A stretch of 7,158 nucleotides of DNA from Candidatus Nanopelagicales bacterium (GTDB lineage Bacteria; Actinomycetota; Actinomycetes; S36-B12): positions 1 through 7,158 of the forward strand of contig JAGYOB010000015.1 in assembly GCA_018399515.1 (NCBI GenBank), given 5' to 3'. Positions within the stretch are counted from its first letter, which is position 1; the number at the start of each line of letters is the position of its first letter. Made by a program: the position numbers and the translations under genes. Under the pieces are notes generated by a model. It saw nothing but the letters and a program-made list of their open reading frames with translations. It was not told the origin of the DNA and searched no databases. Below are positions 1-6,303 of the stretch, in pieces.

Positions 1-8
1 CTGGGCAT
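1..8 (-). CDS. Probable start of a further minus-strand gene, cut by the left edge
   Basis: After the mocA stop codon (32-30), the minus strand carries a good ribosome binding site, GAGGTG, at 22-17. Eight bases later comes an ATG at 8-6. Only two whole codons (Met-Pro) are in the window, so nothing can be said about the product. The order xdhC, mocA, then a new start with its own ribosome binding site suggests a third gene of the same operon, possibly a hydroxylase subunit or another maturation gene; this is inference from context. A GTG at 19-17 overlaps the ribosome binding site and is a less likely start. A chance match is also possible. Confidence 0.35.
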
Positions 9-29
9 GTGACGCGCACCTCGTGAACC

Positions 30-572
30 TCAGGTCGGCTCGTCGAGGTCCTCACCGATCGCGATGTCGCCGACCTCGATGAACTCGATGAACATGTCAT
101 GTGCGCTCAGATAATCACGTGCGCCCCGATCGCCCTGGGCCATCGCGATCACTCCCGCCCAGTGGTCTCGGCCGAGGAGGACCGGGTGACCGGGCTCGCC
201 GTCGAAGCACCCCTGCGCGATCGACGCTGCACTCGATGCCACCCGCGCGAGAGCCTCGCCTGACATGCCCGGTAGGTCGACCAAGGTGACCAGAACCCGA
301 TCGATGCTGTCATCGTGCATCGCCGCTGTCAGTCCTGCGTGCAACGACGACCCCATGCCCTCCCGCCAGACACGGTTGACGACCACCACCGCATCGGGTA
401 CCTCATCAACCCAGGCGCCCAGCACGACGAACACCGGATCGCAGCCGGCTTCTCGGCAGATCCGCACCGCGCGGTCGACGAGTCGTTCGCCGTCGTGCAC
501 ATGAGGAGCCTTGGGGCTGCCGAAACGTCGCCCTTCTCCCGCGGCCAGGACGAGGCCCGCGAGCGCGGTCAC
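30..572 (-). CDS. mocA: MocA-like molybdenum cofactor cytidylyltransferase (MobA-like NTP transferase family)
   Basis: This 180-residue cytoplasmic protein is predicted to transfer CMP from CTP to Mo-molybdopterin, giving the cytosine dinucleotide cofactor of the xanthine dehydrogenase/CO dehydrogenase family. The N-terminal nucleotide-binding loop LAAGEGRRFGSPKA is at residues 9-22. Its LAAG form is typical of MocA, whereas GTP-using MobA has LAGG. Other family motifs are GMGSSLHAG (72-80), the metal-binding D99-L-P101, GHPVLLG (128-134) and GDRGARDYL (147-155). Length is close to the usual 190-200 residues. The start is GTG at 572-570, overlapping the xdhC stop (571-569) in a GTGA, so translation is probably coupled to xdhC. 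CTP specificity is inferred from the loop and the xdhC partner. A related nucleotidyltransferase with another cofactor substrate cannot be excluded. Confidence 0.88.
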   Translation of the reverse strand: MTALAGLVLAAGEGRRFGSPKAPHVHDGERLVDRAVRICREAGCDPVFVVLGAWVDEVPDAVVVVNRVWREGMGSSLHAGLTAAMHDDSIDRVLVTLVDLPGMSGEALARVASSAASIAQGCFDGEPGHPVLLGRDHWAGVIAMAQGDRGARDYLSAHDMFIEFIEVGDIAIGEDLDEPT

Positions 573-1690
573 CGTGACGCACCGGGGTGGATCGGTCCTT
601 TCGTCGCGGTCAGCTGCGCGCCGCTGCCGCCCCAGCGCTTCTGGATGATCTCTGCGGCAATGGAGATCGCAGTCTCCTCCGGTGTTCGCGCGCCGAGATC
701 GAGGCCGATCGGTGAGTGCAACCGGGTGAGTTCATCATCGCCGACACCGGCTTCCTTCAGCCGGCGCAATCGGTCGTCGTGGGTTCGCCGGGATCCCATG
801 GCCCCGACGTACCCAGCGTCTGTCCGCAACGCCACCTGCAGGGCGGGGACGTCGAACTTCGGATCATGGGTGAGCACGCAGATCACGGTGCGGGCGTCGA
901 CCGGTTGGGATGCCAGCCATCGATGCGGCCAATCCACGACGACCTCATCGGCATCGGGGAATCTGCGTTGCGTCGCGAATACTTCGCGCGCATCGCACAC
1001 GGTCACCCGAAATCCCAAGACCTTGCCAACGCGACATAGTGCAGCCGAGAAGTCGATGGCTCCGAAGATGTACATCCTCGGTGCCGGCGCCATCGCATTA
1101 ACGAATACATCGATTCCCTCGCCTAGCCGCTCCCCCTCTGGTCCGTAGTGCAAGAACCCGGTGGTGCCGGACTCGAGCATCCCCACAGTGTCAGCGGCGA
1201 CGGTGTCGTCGAGGCGTTCGGTGCCCAGCGCACCTTCCCGCCTGTTTCCATACTCAGAATCCGGTCGGATGACGAGGTGACGTCCGATCTGCTCGGGATG
1301 CACCGAGCGCACGATCGTGGCGACAGCAACCGGCTCGTCAGCGGCGACGCTGGCTGCGATGCCGGCAAGTTCGGGCCAGGTATCCGAATCGACCCGCTCG
1401 ACGAAAACCTCGAGGATTCCGCCGCAGGTCAACCCGACCGAGAACGCATCATCATCGCTGACCCCGTAGGTCTCCAAAACCGGAACTCCGGTAGCCAGCA
1501 CCTCGTGCCCGAGGTCGTACAGCGCGCCTTCGACGCAGCCTCCGCTCACGGATCCGACCGCCTCGCCTGAGCCCGTGACCAGCATCGCCGCCCCCGCGGG
1601 GCGAGGCGCTGAACGCCAGGTGCGCACCACCGTGGCCATCGCGATCGGTTCTGCGCCCACCACCGCCAACTCCGGCAGGATCTCCCGCAT
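569..1690 (-). CDS. xdhC: XdhC/CoxI-family molybdenum hydroxylase maturation factor
   Basis: This 373-residue protein belongs to the XdhC/CoxI family, whose members bind Moco, promote its sulfuration and deliver it to xanthine dehydrogenase-type enzymes. The N-terminal XdhC_CoxI domain carries GSVSGGCVEG at 46-55 (Cys52) and a second conserved cysteine in CGG at 89-91. A linker of about 100 residues leads to a C-terminal Rossmann-like domain with MYIFGAIDFSAALC (206-219), VTVCDAR (229-235), VVDWPHR (251-257), YVGAMGSRR (294-302) and the SPIGLDLGARTPEE stretch (326-339). The nucleotide-binding loop reads GAIDFSA rather than GxGxxG; I recall this form from actinobacterial CoxI-type members. The start is ATG at 1690-1688; an in-frame stop just upstream (1699-1697) rules out a longer protein. 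The ribosome binding site is weak. It is first in a minus-strand operon with mocA and diverges from moaE. Confidence 0.92.
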   Translation of the reverse strand: MREILPELAVVGAEPIAMATVVRTWRSAPRPAGAAMLVTGSGEAVGSVSGGCVEGALYDLGHEVLATGVPVLETYGVSDDDAFSVGLTCGGILEVFVERVDSDTWPELAGIAASVAADEPVAVATIVRSVHPEQIGRHLVIRPDSEYGNRREGALGTERLDDTVAADTVGMLESGTTGFLHYGPEGERLGEGIDVFVNAMAPAPRMYIFGAIDFSAALCRVGKVLGFRVTVCDAREVFATQRRFPDADEVVVDWPHRWLASQPVDARTVICVLTHDPKFDVPALQVALRTDAGYVGAMGSRRTHDDRLRRLKEAGVGDDELTRLHSPIGLDLGARTPEETAISIAAEIIQKRWGGSGAQLTATKGPIHPGASR

Positions 1691-1749
1691 GACCGCTCAG
1701 CCTGCCATTTTCGCTGGCCCTGCGCACCCAAGTCGTCCATACTGAGGCG
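1691..1749. promoter_or_regulatory. Divergent promoter region between xdhC and moaE
   Basis: These 59 bases separate the starts of xdhC (minus) and moaE (plus), so promoters for both directions should lie here or within the gene ends. On the plus strand CATACT (1738-1743) resembles a -10 hexamer (4 of 6 to TATAAT) and lies six bases before the moaE ATG. That spacing would place transcription start at or next to the ATG, giving a leaderless mRNA. On the minus strand GAAAAT is the best -10-like hexamer for xdhC, with no clear -35. Short inverted arms CTCAG (1696-1700) and CTGAG (1742-1746) lie next to the two starts. The region is too short for a Moco riboswitch. Confidence 0.4.
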
Positions 1750-2184
1750 ATGCGCACCCACGTGGAGACGGCGGTCCACAGCGCAGTCACGCATGGGCCG
1801 ATCAGTTCTCAGGCAGCGGCTGCCCTCGTCGACATCACCGCAGCAGGGGCGGTCGTCACGTTCTCCGGTGATGTTCGCGACCATGATCACGGCCGCAGTG
1901 TCGCCCGACTCGACTACGAGGGTCATCCGACCGCTGCTGAGGTGCTCGCTGAAATCGCTGGCGAGGTGGCGGCACGCCACGACATTTTTGGGCTTGCGGT
2001 GATGCATCGAATCGGACCGCTCGAAATCGGTGACTGCGCGCTTGCCGCCGCTGTCAGTTCGGCTCATCGCGGCGCAGCCTTCGCCGCCTGTGCGGACCTG
2101 GTGGACACAACGAAGGAACGCCTGCCGGTCTGGAAGCACCAGGTGTTCACCGACGGAACCGACGAATGGGTGAATTGCGCATGA
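1750..2184 (+). CDS. moaE: Molybdopterin synthase catalytic subunit MoaE
   Basis: This 144-residue protein is the large subunit of molybdopterin synthase. With thiocarboxylated MoaD it converts cyclic pyranopterin monophosphate to molybdopterin in the cytoplasm. Conserved features are GAVVTFSGDVRDHDHG (33-48) with Arg43, LDYEGHP (54-60), HRIGPLEIG (86-94), SAHR (104-107) and KERLPVWKHQ (122-131). Lys122 and Lys129 match the two active-site lysines of E. coli MoaE, and Arg43, His106 and Arg107 match its substrate-pocket residues. The C terminus has the usual Trp140. ATG 1750 is chosen although its only purine-rich tract, GAGG (1744-1747), is two bases away and too close to act as a ribosome binding site; a leaderless start is likely. 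GTG 1762 is an alternative and would not affect the domain. The stop overlaps moaA by 4 nt. Confidence 0.95.
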   Translation: MRTHVETAVHSAVTHGPISSQAAAALVDITAAGAVVTFSGDVRDHDHGRSVARLDYEGHPTAAEVLAEIAGEVAARHDIFGLAVMHRIGPLEIGDCALAAAVSSAHRGAAFAACADLVDTTKERLPVWKHQVFTDGTDEWVNCA

Positions 2185-3188
2185 TCGACAGCAAACTCAT
2201 CGACACGCACGGCCGCGCACATCGCGATATGCGCGTGTCCCTGACCGACCGCTGCTCGCTGCGCTGCACCTATTGCATGCCGGCGGATTTCGCACAGTGG
2301 ATTCCCTCCGCGGAATTGCTCACCACCGACGAACTCATGACGGTGCTCCGTGTCTCGATCGAAGAAGGCATCGACGAGGTTCGCCTGACCGGTGGCGAAC
2401 CACTGCTGCGCCCCGATGCCGTCGATGTCGTGCACCGCATCAATGCGCTACCCAAACCGCCTCGCGTCTCCATCACGACGAACGGACTTCGGCTGGCCGC
2501 ACAGGCCGGAGCGCTGCGCGATGCCGGCCTTGAGCGCGTCAACGTCAGCCTCGACACCCTCGACCGCGACCGGTTCAAGGCGATGACCCACCGGGATCGT
2601 TTCGATGATGTGATCGCCGGACTCGCTGCGGCGAAGGCCGTCGGCCTGGCACCCGTCAAGGTCAACACCGTGCTGATGCCCGGGGTCAACGATGACGAGT
2701 CCGTCACGATGTTGCGCCGCGCCCTCGACGAGGGTTGGCGGCTGCGTTTCATCGAGCAGATGCCCCTCGATGCCGGTGGCATCTGGAACCGCGCATCGAT
2801 GGTCACCGCCGAACGCATCCTGGATGACCTGTCGCAGGCCTTCGATCTCACCCCGGTGCCCGTGCGTGGCTCAGCACCCGCCGAGGAATTCTTCGTCGAC
2901 GGCGGACCCGAAACCGTTGGCATCATCGCGAGTGTCACCCGACCGTTCTGCGGCAATTGCGATCGCATGCGCTTGACCGCCGATGGCCAACTTCGCAATT
3001 GCCTCTTCGCACGCGACGAACTCGATCTACGCGCGGTCCTGCGGGATGAAACACTCGATGAAGCGTCAATCGAGGCCGAGATCCGCCGCCGCCTGCACGT
3101 GTCGGTCGAAGCGAAACTGCCCGGACACGGGATCGACGACCCCAGTTTCATCCAGCCACCGCGGCCGATGAGCGCCATCGGCGGCTAG
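2181..3188 (+). CDS. moaA: GTP 3',8-cyclase MoaA (radical SAM)
   Basis: This enzyme catalyses the first step of Moco synthesis, turning GTP into 3',8-cyclo-GTP with S-adenosylmethionine and two [4Fe-4S] clusters; MoaC then completes cyclic pyranopterin monophosphate. At 335 residues it has the usual length. The N-terminal radical-SAM cluster motif CxxxCxxC is Cys25, Cys29 and Cys32, followed by the SAM-binding GGEPLLR (71-77) and SITTNG (97-102). The C-terminal cluster is Cys257, Cys260 and Cys274 in the FCGNCDRMRLT region (256-266) and LRNC (271-274). The protein ends in the conserved Gly-Gly pair needed for activity in the family. ATG 2181 is chosen because it overlaps the moaE stop in an ATGA. 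ATG 2166 would add five residues (MGELR) and has no better ribosome binding site. moaC is not in the window and must be elsewhere. Confidence 0.96.
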   Translation: MIDSKLIDTHGRAHRDMRVSLTDRCSLRCTYCMPADFAQWIPSAELLTTDELMTVLRVSIEEGIDEVRLTGGEPLLRPDAVDVVHRINALPKPPRVSITTNGLRLAAQAGALRDAGLERVNVSLDTLDRDRFKAMTHRDRFDDVIAGLAAAKAVGLAPVKVNTVLMPGVNDDESVTMLRRALDEGWRLRFIEQMPLDAGGIWNRASMVTAERILDDLSQAFDLTPVPVRGSAPAEEFFVDGGPETVGIIASVTRPFCGNCDRMRLTADGQLRNCLFARDELDLRAVLRDETLDEASIEAEIRRRLHVSVEAKLPGHGIDDPSFIQPPRPMSAIGG

Positions 3189-3221
3189 CCCCGCCCGCAT
3201 CAGCCCCCCGCAAAGGGTGGC
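3180..3221. terminator. Possible hairpins at the convergent moaA/moaD ends
   Basis: Two GC-rich inverted repeats lie where moaA and moaD converge. The first is GGCGG (3180-3184) with CCGCC (3191-3195), a 5-bp stem over the moaA stop codon, with the palindrome GGCTAGCC (3183-3190) inside. The second is GCCCCCC (3203-3209) with GGGTGGC (3215-3221), a 7-bp stem with one mismatch and a GCAAA loop. It falls within the last codons of moaD and just after moaA in the plus direction. Neither is followed by a T-run, so classic intrinsic termination is not shown. The second could end moaA transcription as a hairpin without a U-tract, but it may only reflect the GC-rich codons for the MoaD tail. Confidence 0.25.
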
Positions 3222-3466
3222 AGCACATCGAGGCGGTCGCCGGGCTGCACGCGGGTAGCATCATCGGTGGCGGCGATGCCGTTGACCAGATACGAGCAGC
3301 GGGGCAGCACCTCGGTCAATCCCGGTGCCTGTCGCTGGCACATCGCCAGCACCTCTTGGAGGGTCCCGGCCGACACGGTCAGGACATCAGCCTTGGCGGC
3401 TGCTCGGGCAGCAGCGAAGAGGTGCACCTCAACAAGACGTGGATTCGCTGGCGCCGTTTCGCCCAT
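3200..3466 (-). CDS. moaD: MoaD/ThiS-family molybdopterin synthase sulfur carrier subunit
   Basis: This small ubiquitin-fold protein (88 residues from ATG 3466-3464) would be the sulfur carrier of molybdopterin synthase. Its C terminus, PPFAGG, carries the Gly87-Gly88 tail that is adenylylated by MoeB and thiocarboxylated before insertion into MoaE. Supporting family features are VEVHLFAAARAAA (12-24), YLVNGI (59-64) and the GDRLDVLPP segment (76-84). A GTG at 3487-3485 would add seven residues (MVYDTSL); no convincing ribosome binding site favours either start, and the ATG is chosen because the ubiquitin fold begins shortly after it. The gene is on the strand opposite moaE and moaA, converges with moaA with an 11-bp gap, and diverges from coxG. 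MoaD is the best call given moaE and moaA next door; a ThiS-like carrier is less likely. Confidence 0.87.
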   Translation of the reverse strand: MGETAPANPRLVEVHLFAAARAAAKADVLTVSAGTLQEVLAMCQRQAPGLTEVLPRCSYLVNGIAATDDATRVQPGDRLDVLPPFAGG

Positions 3467-3517
3467 GAGACTAGTGTCGTACACCACATCGCGACATCAC
3501 CACGTGGGGAGCCTTGC
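3467..3517. promoter_or_regulatory. Divergent promoter/operator candidate between moaD and coxG
   Basis: These 51 bases must hold the start signals for moaD (minus) and the coxG operon (plus). A near-palindrome GAGACTAGTGTC (3467-3478, 10 of 12 positions symmetric around ACTAGT) holds overlapping -10-like hexamers in both directions: TAGTGT (3472-3477, plus) and TAGTCT (3473-3468, minus). Next come a small inverted repeat, GTGT-CGT-ACAC (3474-3484), and wider TGTCG/CGACA arms (3475-3479 and 3492-3496). CACGTG (3501-3506) abuts the coxG ribosome binding site. The position suits a shared operator, but the arms are short and no known regulator site is recognised. No -35 element is clear. Confidence 0.35.
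3506..3511 (+). promoter_or_regulatory. Ribosome binding site of coxG
   Basis: GGGGAG lies six bases before ATG 3518 and fixes that codon as the coxG start. The reading frame stays open upstream to at least 3356, but that stretch lies over moaD on the other strand and does not look like CoxG. This is one of the few good Shine-Dalgarno sequences in the window, suggesting coxG is the well-translated first gene of its operon. Confidence 0.7.
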
Positions 3518-4171
3518 ATGGACCTGGAGAATTCATTCGTCGTACCAGCTGACATCGACACAGCATGGAAGACCCTGCTCGATGTCGACAAAATCGCCCC
3601 GTGCATGCCGGGTGCGACCCTGGAAACCAACGACGGAGACAACTTCACCGGCAAGGTCAAGGTGAAACTCGGGCCGGTCAGCATGACCTATGGGGGCACC
3701 GCGAAGTTCCTCGAACGCGATGACTCCGCGCATATCGCTGTCATCGAGGGAACAGGCAAGGAGACACGAGGTTCGGGAACCGCCAAGGCCGTCGTGAAGA
3801 CGACGTTGACCGAAGAAGGGCCAGACCGGACCCGGGTCGACGTGACAACCGATCTCACCGTCACCGGCAAGCCGGCACAGTTCGGTCGCGGAGTGATGCA
3901 GGACGTGGCCGGTCGTATCATCGATCAGTTCTCGGCCAATCTGGAATCGGTCATCGCAGCGAGCGGAGCCACCGAATCGGCCGCCGCCAACGGAACGTCA
4001 AACGGCTCCCAGCCCGCGGGTGCCGCGGCTCCTGCGATGCCGCAGGCCGCTGACAGCATCGACCTACTCGGCACCGCAGGAGCACCCGTTCTCAAACGAG
4101 CACTGCCCGTCATCCTCGGCCTGGTCACGGTGGTGGGCATCATCTGGTTGATCGCGCGCCGCCGGCGCTGA
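3518..4171 (+). CDS. coxG: CoxG-like SRPBCC protein with C-terminal membrane anchor
   Basis: This 217-residue protein belongs to the CoxG branch of the SRPBCC (START-like) fold. CoxG proteins are linked to membrane recruitment of CO dehydrogenase, and a role in carrying quinone between that enzyme and the membrane has been proposed. The hydrophobic-cavity domain covers about residues 1-147, with the family features CMPGA (29-33), GKVKVKLGPV (45-54) and TGKPAQFGRGV (116-126). A flexible Ala/Ser/Gly/Pro-rich linker (about 148-190) follows. The protein ends in a single membrane segment at about 195-213 (ALPVILGLV...WLIA) and the basic tail RRRR (214-217). There is no signal peptide, so it is probably tail-anchored with the domain in the cytoplasm. 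It is first in the coxG-coxD-coxE-mogA operon. The exact ligand and the hydroxylase served are not shown here. Confidence 0.9.
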   Translation: MDLENSFVVPADIDTAWKTLLDVDKIAPCMPGATLETNDGDNFTGKVKVKLGPVSMTYGGTAKFLERDDSAHIAVIEGTGKETRGSGTAKAVVKTTLTEEGPDRTRVDVTTDLTVTGKPAQFGRGVMQDVAGRIIDQFSANLESVIAASGATESAAANGTSNGSQPAGAAAPAMPQAADSIDLLGTAGAPVLKRALPVILGLVTVVGIIWLIARRRR

Positions 4172-4187
4172 CCCACCTGTCATCGCC

Positions 4188-5075
4188 GTGACCTCCGAAG
4201 CCGAGCTCCTGCCTGATATCGGTGCACTCACCGCGCGCCTCACCGAGGTCGGGTACCTGGCAGATCCCGGGCTGGCCACAGCTCTTTTCTGCGCCGTGCG
4301 GCTACCCCAACCTTTGCTCCTCGAAGGTGAAGCCGGCGTCGGTAAGACGCAGGCGGCCAAGGCGCTTGCCGAATTGCTGGACACTCCGCTGATCCGCCTG
4401 CAGTGCTTCGAGGGCATCGATGCCGCCGAGGCGCTGTACGAATGGAACTATCCGCGCCAGATCCTCGGCATTCGGATGGCAGAAGCAACGGGAGATGCCA
4501 CTGATGAGTCATCGTTATTCCACCGCGACTACCTGATCGAGCGTCCCCTGCTCGCCGCTATCGAGCACCCCGGGCCACGTCCAGCGGTTCTGCTCATCGA
4601 CGAGGTCGATCGCGCTGATGAGGAGTTCGAGGCGTTTCTCTTCGAACTTCTCGCCGAGTCCAGCGTGACCATCCCCGAGATCGGCACGCTGCGCGCGACG
4701 CACCCGCCCGTGGTCATCTTGACCTCCAACCGCACGCGGGATCTACACGATGCTCTCAAGCGACGCTGCCTGTATCACTGGATCGATTACCCCGATCTGG
4801 AACACGCGACTCAGATCGTGCGTATGCGAGTGCCCGAAGCCGCTCCCCGACTGGTCACTGATGTGGCATCAGCAGTGCAGCGACTACGCAGTCTCGATGT
4901 CCAGAAACCACCGGGAGTAGCCGAGGCCATCGACTGGGTTCATGCCGCAACTTTGCTGGGCATCGGTGAGTTGGATTCCGATGCGGTGCGGCGCACGCTG
5001 GGCTCGGTGTTGAAGTACCGCGAGGACCACGACCTAGCCGTCAGCGCCGGGCTGTCGTGGGTGGCCGGTGACTGA
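4188..5075 (+). CDS. coxD: CoxD-like MoxR-family AAA+ ATPase
   Basis: This 295-residue AAA+ ATPase of the MoxR group is most like CoxD, a chaperone-type ATPase needed to mature the sulfur- and copper-containing active site of aerobic CO dehydrogenase. Visible motifs are Walker A GEAGVGKT (47-54), FEGIDAAEALYEWNY (74-88, a conserved MoxR/CoxD segment), Walker B LLIDEVDRAD (135-144), sensor 1 TSN (179-181), the likely arginine finger in LKRRCLYHWIDYP (190-202) and the sensor-2 region KPPGVAEAIDW (240-250). All ATPase residues look intact. GTG 4188 is the first start after the coxG stop (16-bp gap) and has no clear ribosome binding site, so translation may depend on readthrough from coxG. The end overlaps coxE by 8 nt, fitting the known pairing of MoxR ATPases with VWA proteins. 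Confidence 0.92.
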   Translation: MTSEAELLPDIGALTARLTEVGYLADPGLATALFCAVRLPQPLLLEGEAGVGKTQAAKALAELLDTPLIRLQCFEGIDAAEALYEWNYPRQILGIRMAEATGDATDESSLFHRDYLIERPLLAAIEHPGPRPAVLLIDEVDRADEEFEAFLFELLAESSVTIPEIGTLRATHPPVVILTSNRTRDLHDALKRRCLYHWIDYPDLEHATQIVRMRVPEAAPRLVTDVASAVQRLRSLDVQKPPGVAEAIDWVHAATLLGIGELDSDAVRRTLGSVLKYREDHDLAVSAGLSWVAGD

Positions 5076-6303
5076 CCACGAACCCGATAGCGGTCCGGAG
5101 CAGTGGAGCGACCTGGCCGGCATTGCCGCTGCTTTCGGGCAAGAACTGCACGCCGCAGGCATCCCGATCACGCCGGACCGCAGTGCGCGTTTCGCCGAAA
5201 CCGTTCTGCTCACCCAGCCGCGAACCATCGAGGACGTCTATTGGCTCGGCCGGGTGACGTTGATCGCCGATCACGCCCAGATCCCCGCCTACGACGTGGT
5301 CTTCGATCAGATCTTCCGCGGCATCCTCGACATCATCGACACCCGGGTGGCCGACGACGCCGATGACCCCGGATCTCGACCGACGCCCGAGCACTCACTC
5401 GATCACGGGGAGCAACCCCGCCCGAATCCTCCCGACCAGGTTGCATCACCGATCACCTCATCGACTCCGGGAGCACCGCACGCCGAGGGTGATACCGACA
5501 GCGACGACGCAGCATCTCTCGCGGCGGCGAGCACGACCGAACGCCTCGGCGATACCGACTTCGCCGCCTGCAGTCCCGAAGAACTGGCGCTCCTTCGTCA
5601 ACTCGTCGAGCAATTGCCTCTCGTGCCACCGCTGAGACGAGGCCGACGTAGTGCGCGTCACCGAGCCGGTCGGGAACTTGATATCCGCGCAACCCTCCGG
5701 CGAGCGCATCGCACCGGCGGCGATCCGGTCCACCGAGTGCACCGTCGGCGCATCGAGCGGCCACGCAGGGTCGTGCTTCTGGCCGATGTCAGCGGTTCGA
5801 TGGAGCCCTACGCTCGCGTGTACCTGCACCTGCTGCGCGGTGCCGTCCGAGCCTTGGGCGCAGAAGCGTTCGTCTTCGCCACCCGGTTGACCCGACTGAC
5901 CCGGCCGCTGTCGATCGGCGGACCCGACCGCGCCTATGCGCTGGCCGCGAAGGCGACCCCGGACTACTCCGGGGGAACCCGCATCGGCCCGGCGATCACC
6001 CGATTCCTCGATGAGCACGGTCGCCGTGGGATGGCACGCGGAGCGGTCGTGGTGATCGTCTCCGACGGGTGGGAGATCGGTGAGCCGACCGAACTCGCCG
6101 AGGCGATGGCCAGACTGCATCGGCTGGCCCACCGCATCATCTGGGTCAATCCCCGCAAGGCTGCCGAAGGCTTCGCCCCGCTGACCGGGGGGATGGAAGC
6201 TGCACTTCCCCACGTCGATACCTTCATCAGCGGTCATTCCCTGCGGGCATTGGAGGATGTCATGGATGCGATCTCCGGGGCGGTGCGCCGACGTGTCCGA
6301 TGA
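5068..6303 (+). CDS. coxE: CoxE-like VWA-domain protein
   Basis: This 411-residue cytoplasmic protein is the VWA partner expected for CoxD. The N-terminal helical part covers about 1-95. An acidic, Pro/Asp/Ser-rich linker (about 95-165) follows, then a strongly basic stretch (about 188-234, many Arg). The C-terminal von Willebrand A domain runs from about 234 to 411 and has a complete metal-binding (MIDAS) site: DVSGSM (240-245), Thr304 in SGGTRIG and Asp333 in VSDGWE. CoxE-type proteins are thought to act with CoxD as an adaptor and ATPase pair that remodels apo-hydroxylase during cofactor insertion. The start is GTG 5068, overlapping the coxD stop by 8 nt, and length is normal for the family. 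The partner assignment follows from family knowledge and adjacency; it is not directly shown. Confidence 0.9.
   Translation: MTDHEPDSGPEQWSDLAGIAAAFGQELHAAGIPITPDRSARFAETVLLTQPRTIEDVYWLGRVTLIADHAQIPAYDVVFDQIFRGILDIIDTRVADDADDPGSRPTPEHSLDHGEQPRPNPPDQVASPITSSTPGAPHAEGDTDSDDAASLAAASTTERLGDTDFAACSPEELALLRQLVEQLPLVPPLRRGRRSARHRAGRELDIRATLRRAHRTGGDPVHRVHRRRIERPRRVVLLADVSGSMEPYARVYLHLLRGAVRALGAEAFVFATRLTRLTRPLSIGGPDRAYALAAKATPDYSGGTRIGPAITRFLDEHGRRGMARGAVVVIVSDGWEIGEPTELAEAMARLHRLAHRIIWVNPRKAAEGFAPLTGGMEAALPHVDTFISGHSLRALEDVMDAISGAVRRRVR
6252..6256 (+). promoter_or_regulatory. Ribosome binding site inside coxE, supporting the MogA/MoaB start
   Basis: A perfect GGAGG lies nine bases before ATG 6266, within the last codons of coxE. 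It favours ATG 6266 over the in-frame ATG 6257, which touches the GGAGG with no spacer, and over GTG 6293, which has only a distant GGGG. The site encodes part of the Leu-Glu-Asp-Val stretch in coxE, so it could also be coincidental. Confidence 0.5.

Noticed and set aside
315..1148. 277-codon plus-strand frame across mocA and xdhC
   Set aside because: It spans two well-supported minus-strand genes and has low-complexity Ser/Arg/Thr composition without motifs.
1697..1708. Three-codon mini-frame (Met-Ala-Gly-stop) just upstream of xdhC, in the same frame
   Set aside because: It is too short to judge, has no ribosome binding site, and is most likely chance; its stop is only useful in limiting the xdhC start.
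1546..2139. 197-codon minus-strand frame across xdhC, the divergent region and moaE
   Set aside because: It overlaps the conserved parts of both xdhC and moaE and has no recognisable motif.
2270..3178. 302-codon open frame antisense to moaA on the minus strand
   Set aside because: It mirrors moaA, is rich in Arg/Ser as expected from reading GC-rich codons backwards, and shows no family motif; MoaA on the plus strand has all its cluster cysteines.
3356..3517. 54-codon N-terminal extension of coxG
   Set aside because: The stretch is antisense to moaD, does not resemble CoxG, and the strong GGGGAG before ATG 3518 marks the true start.
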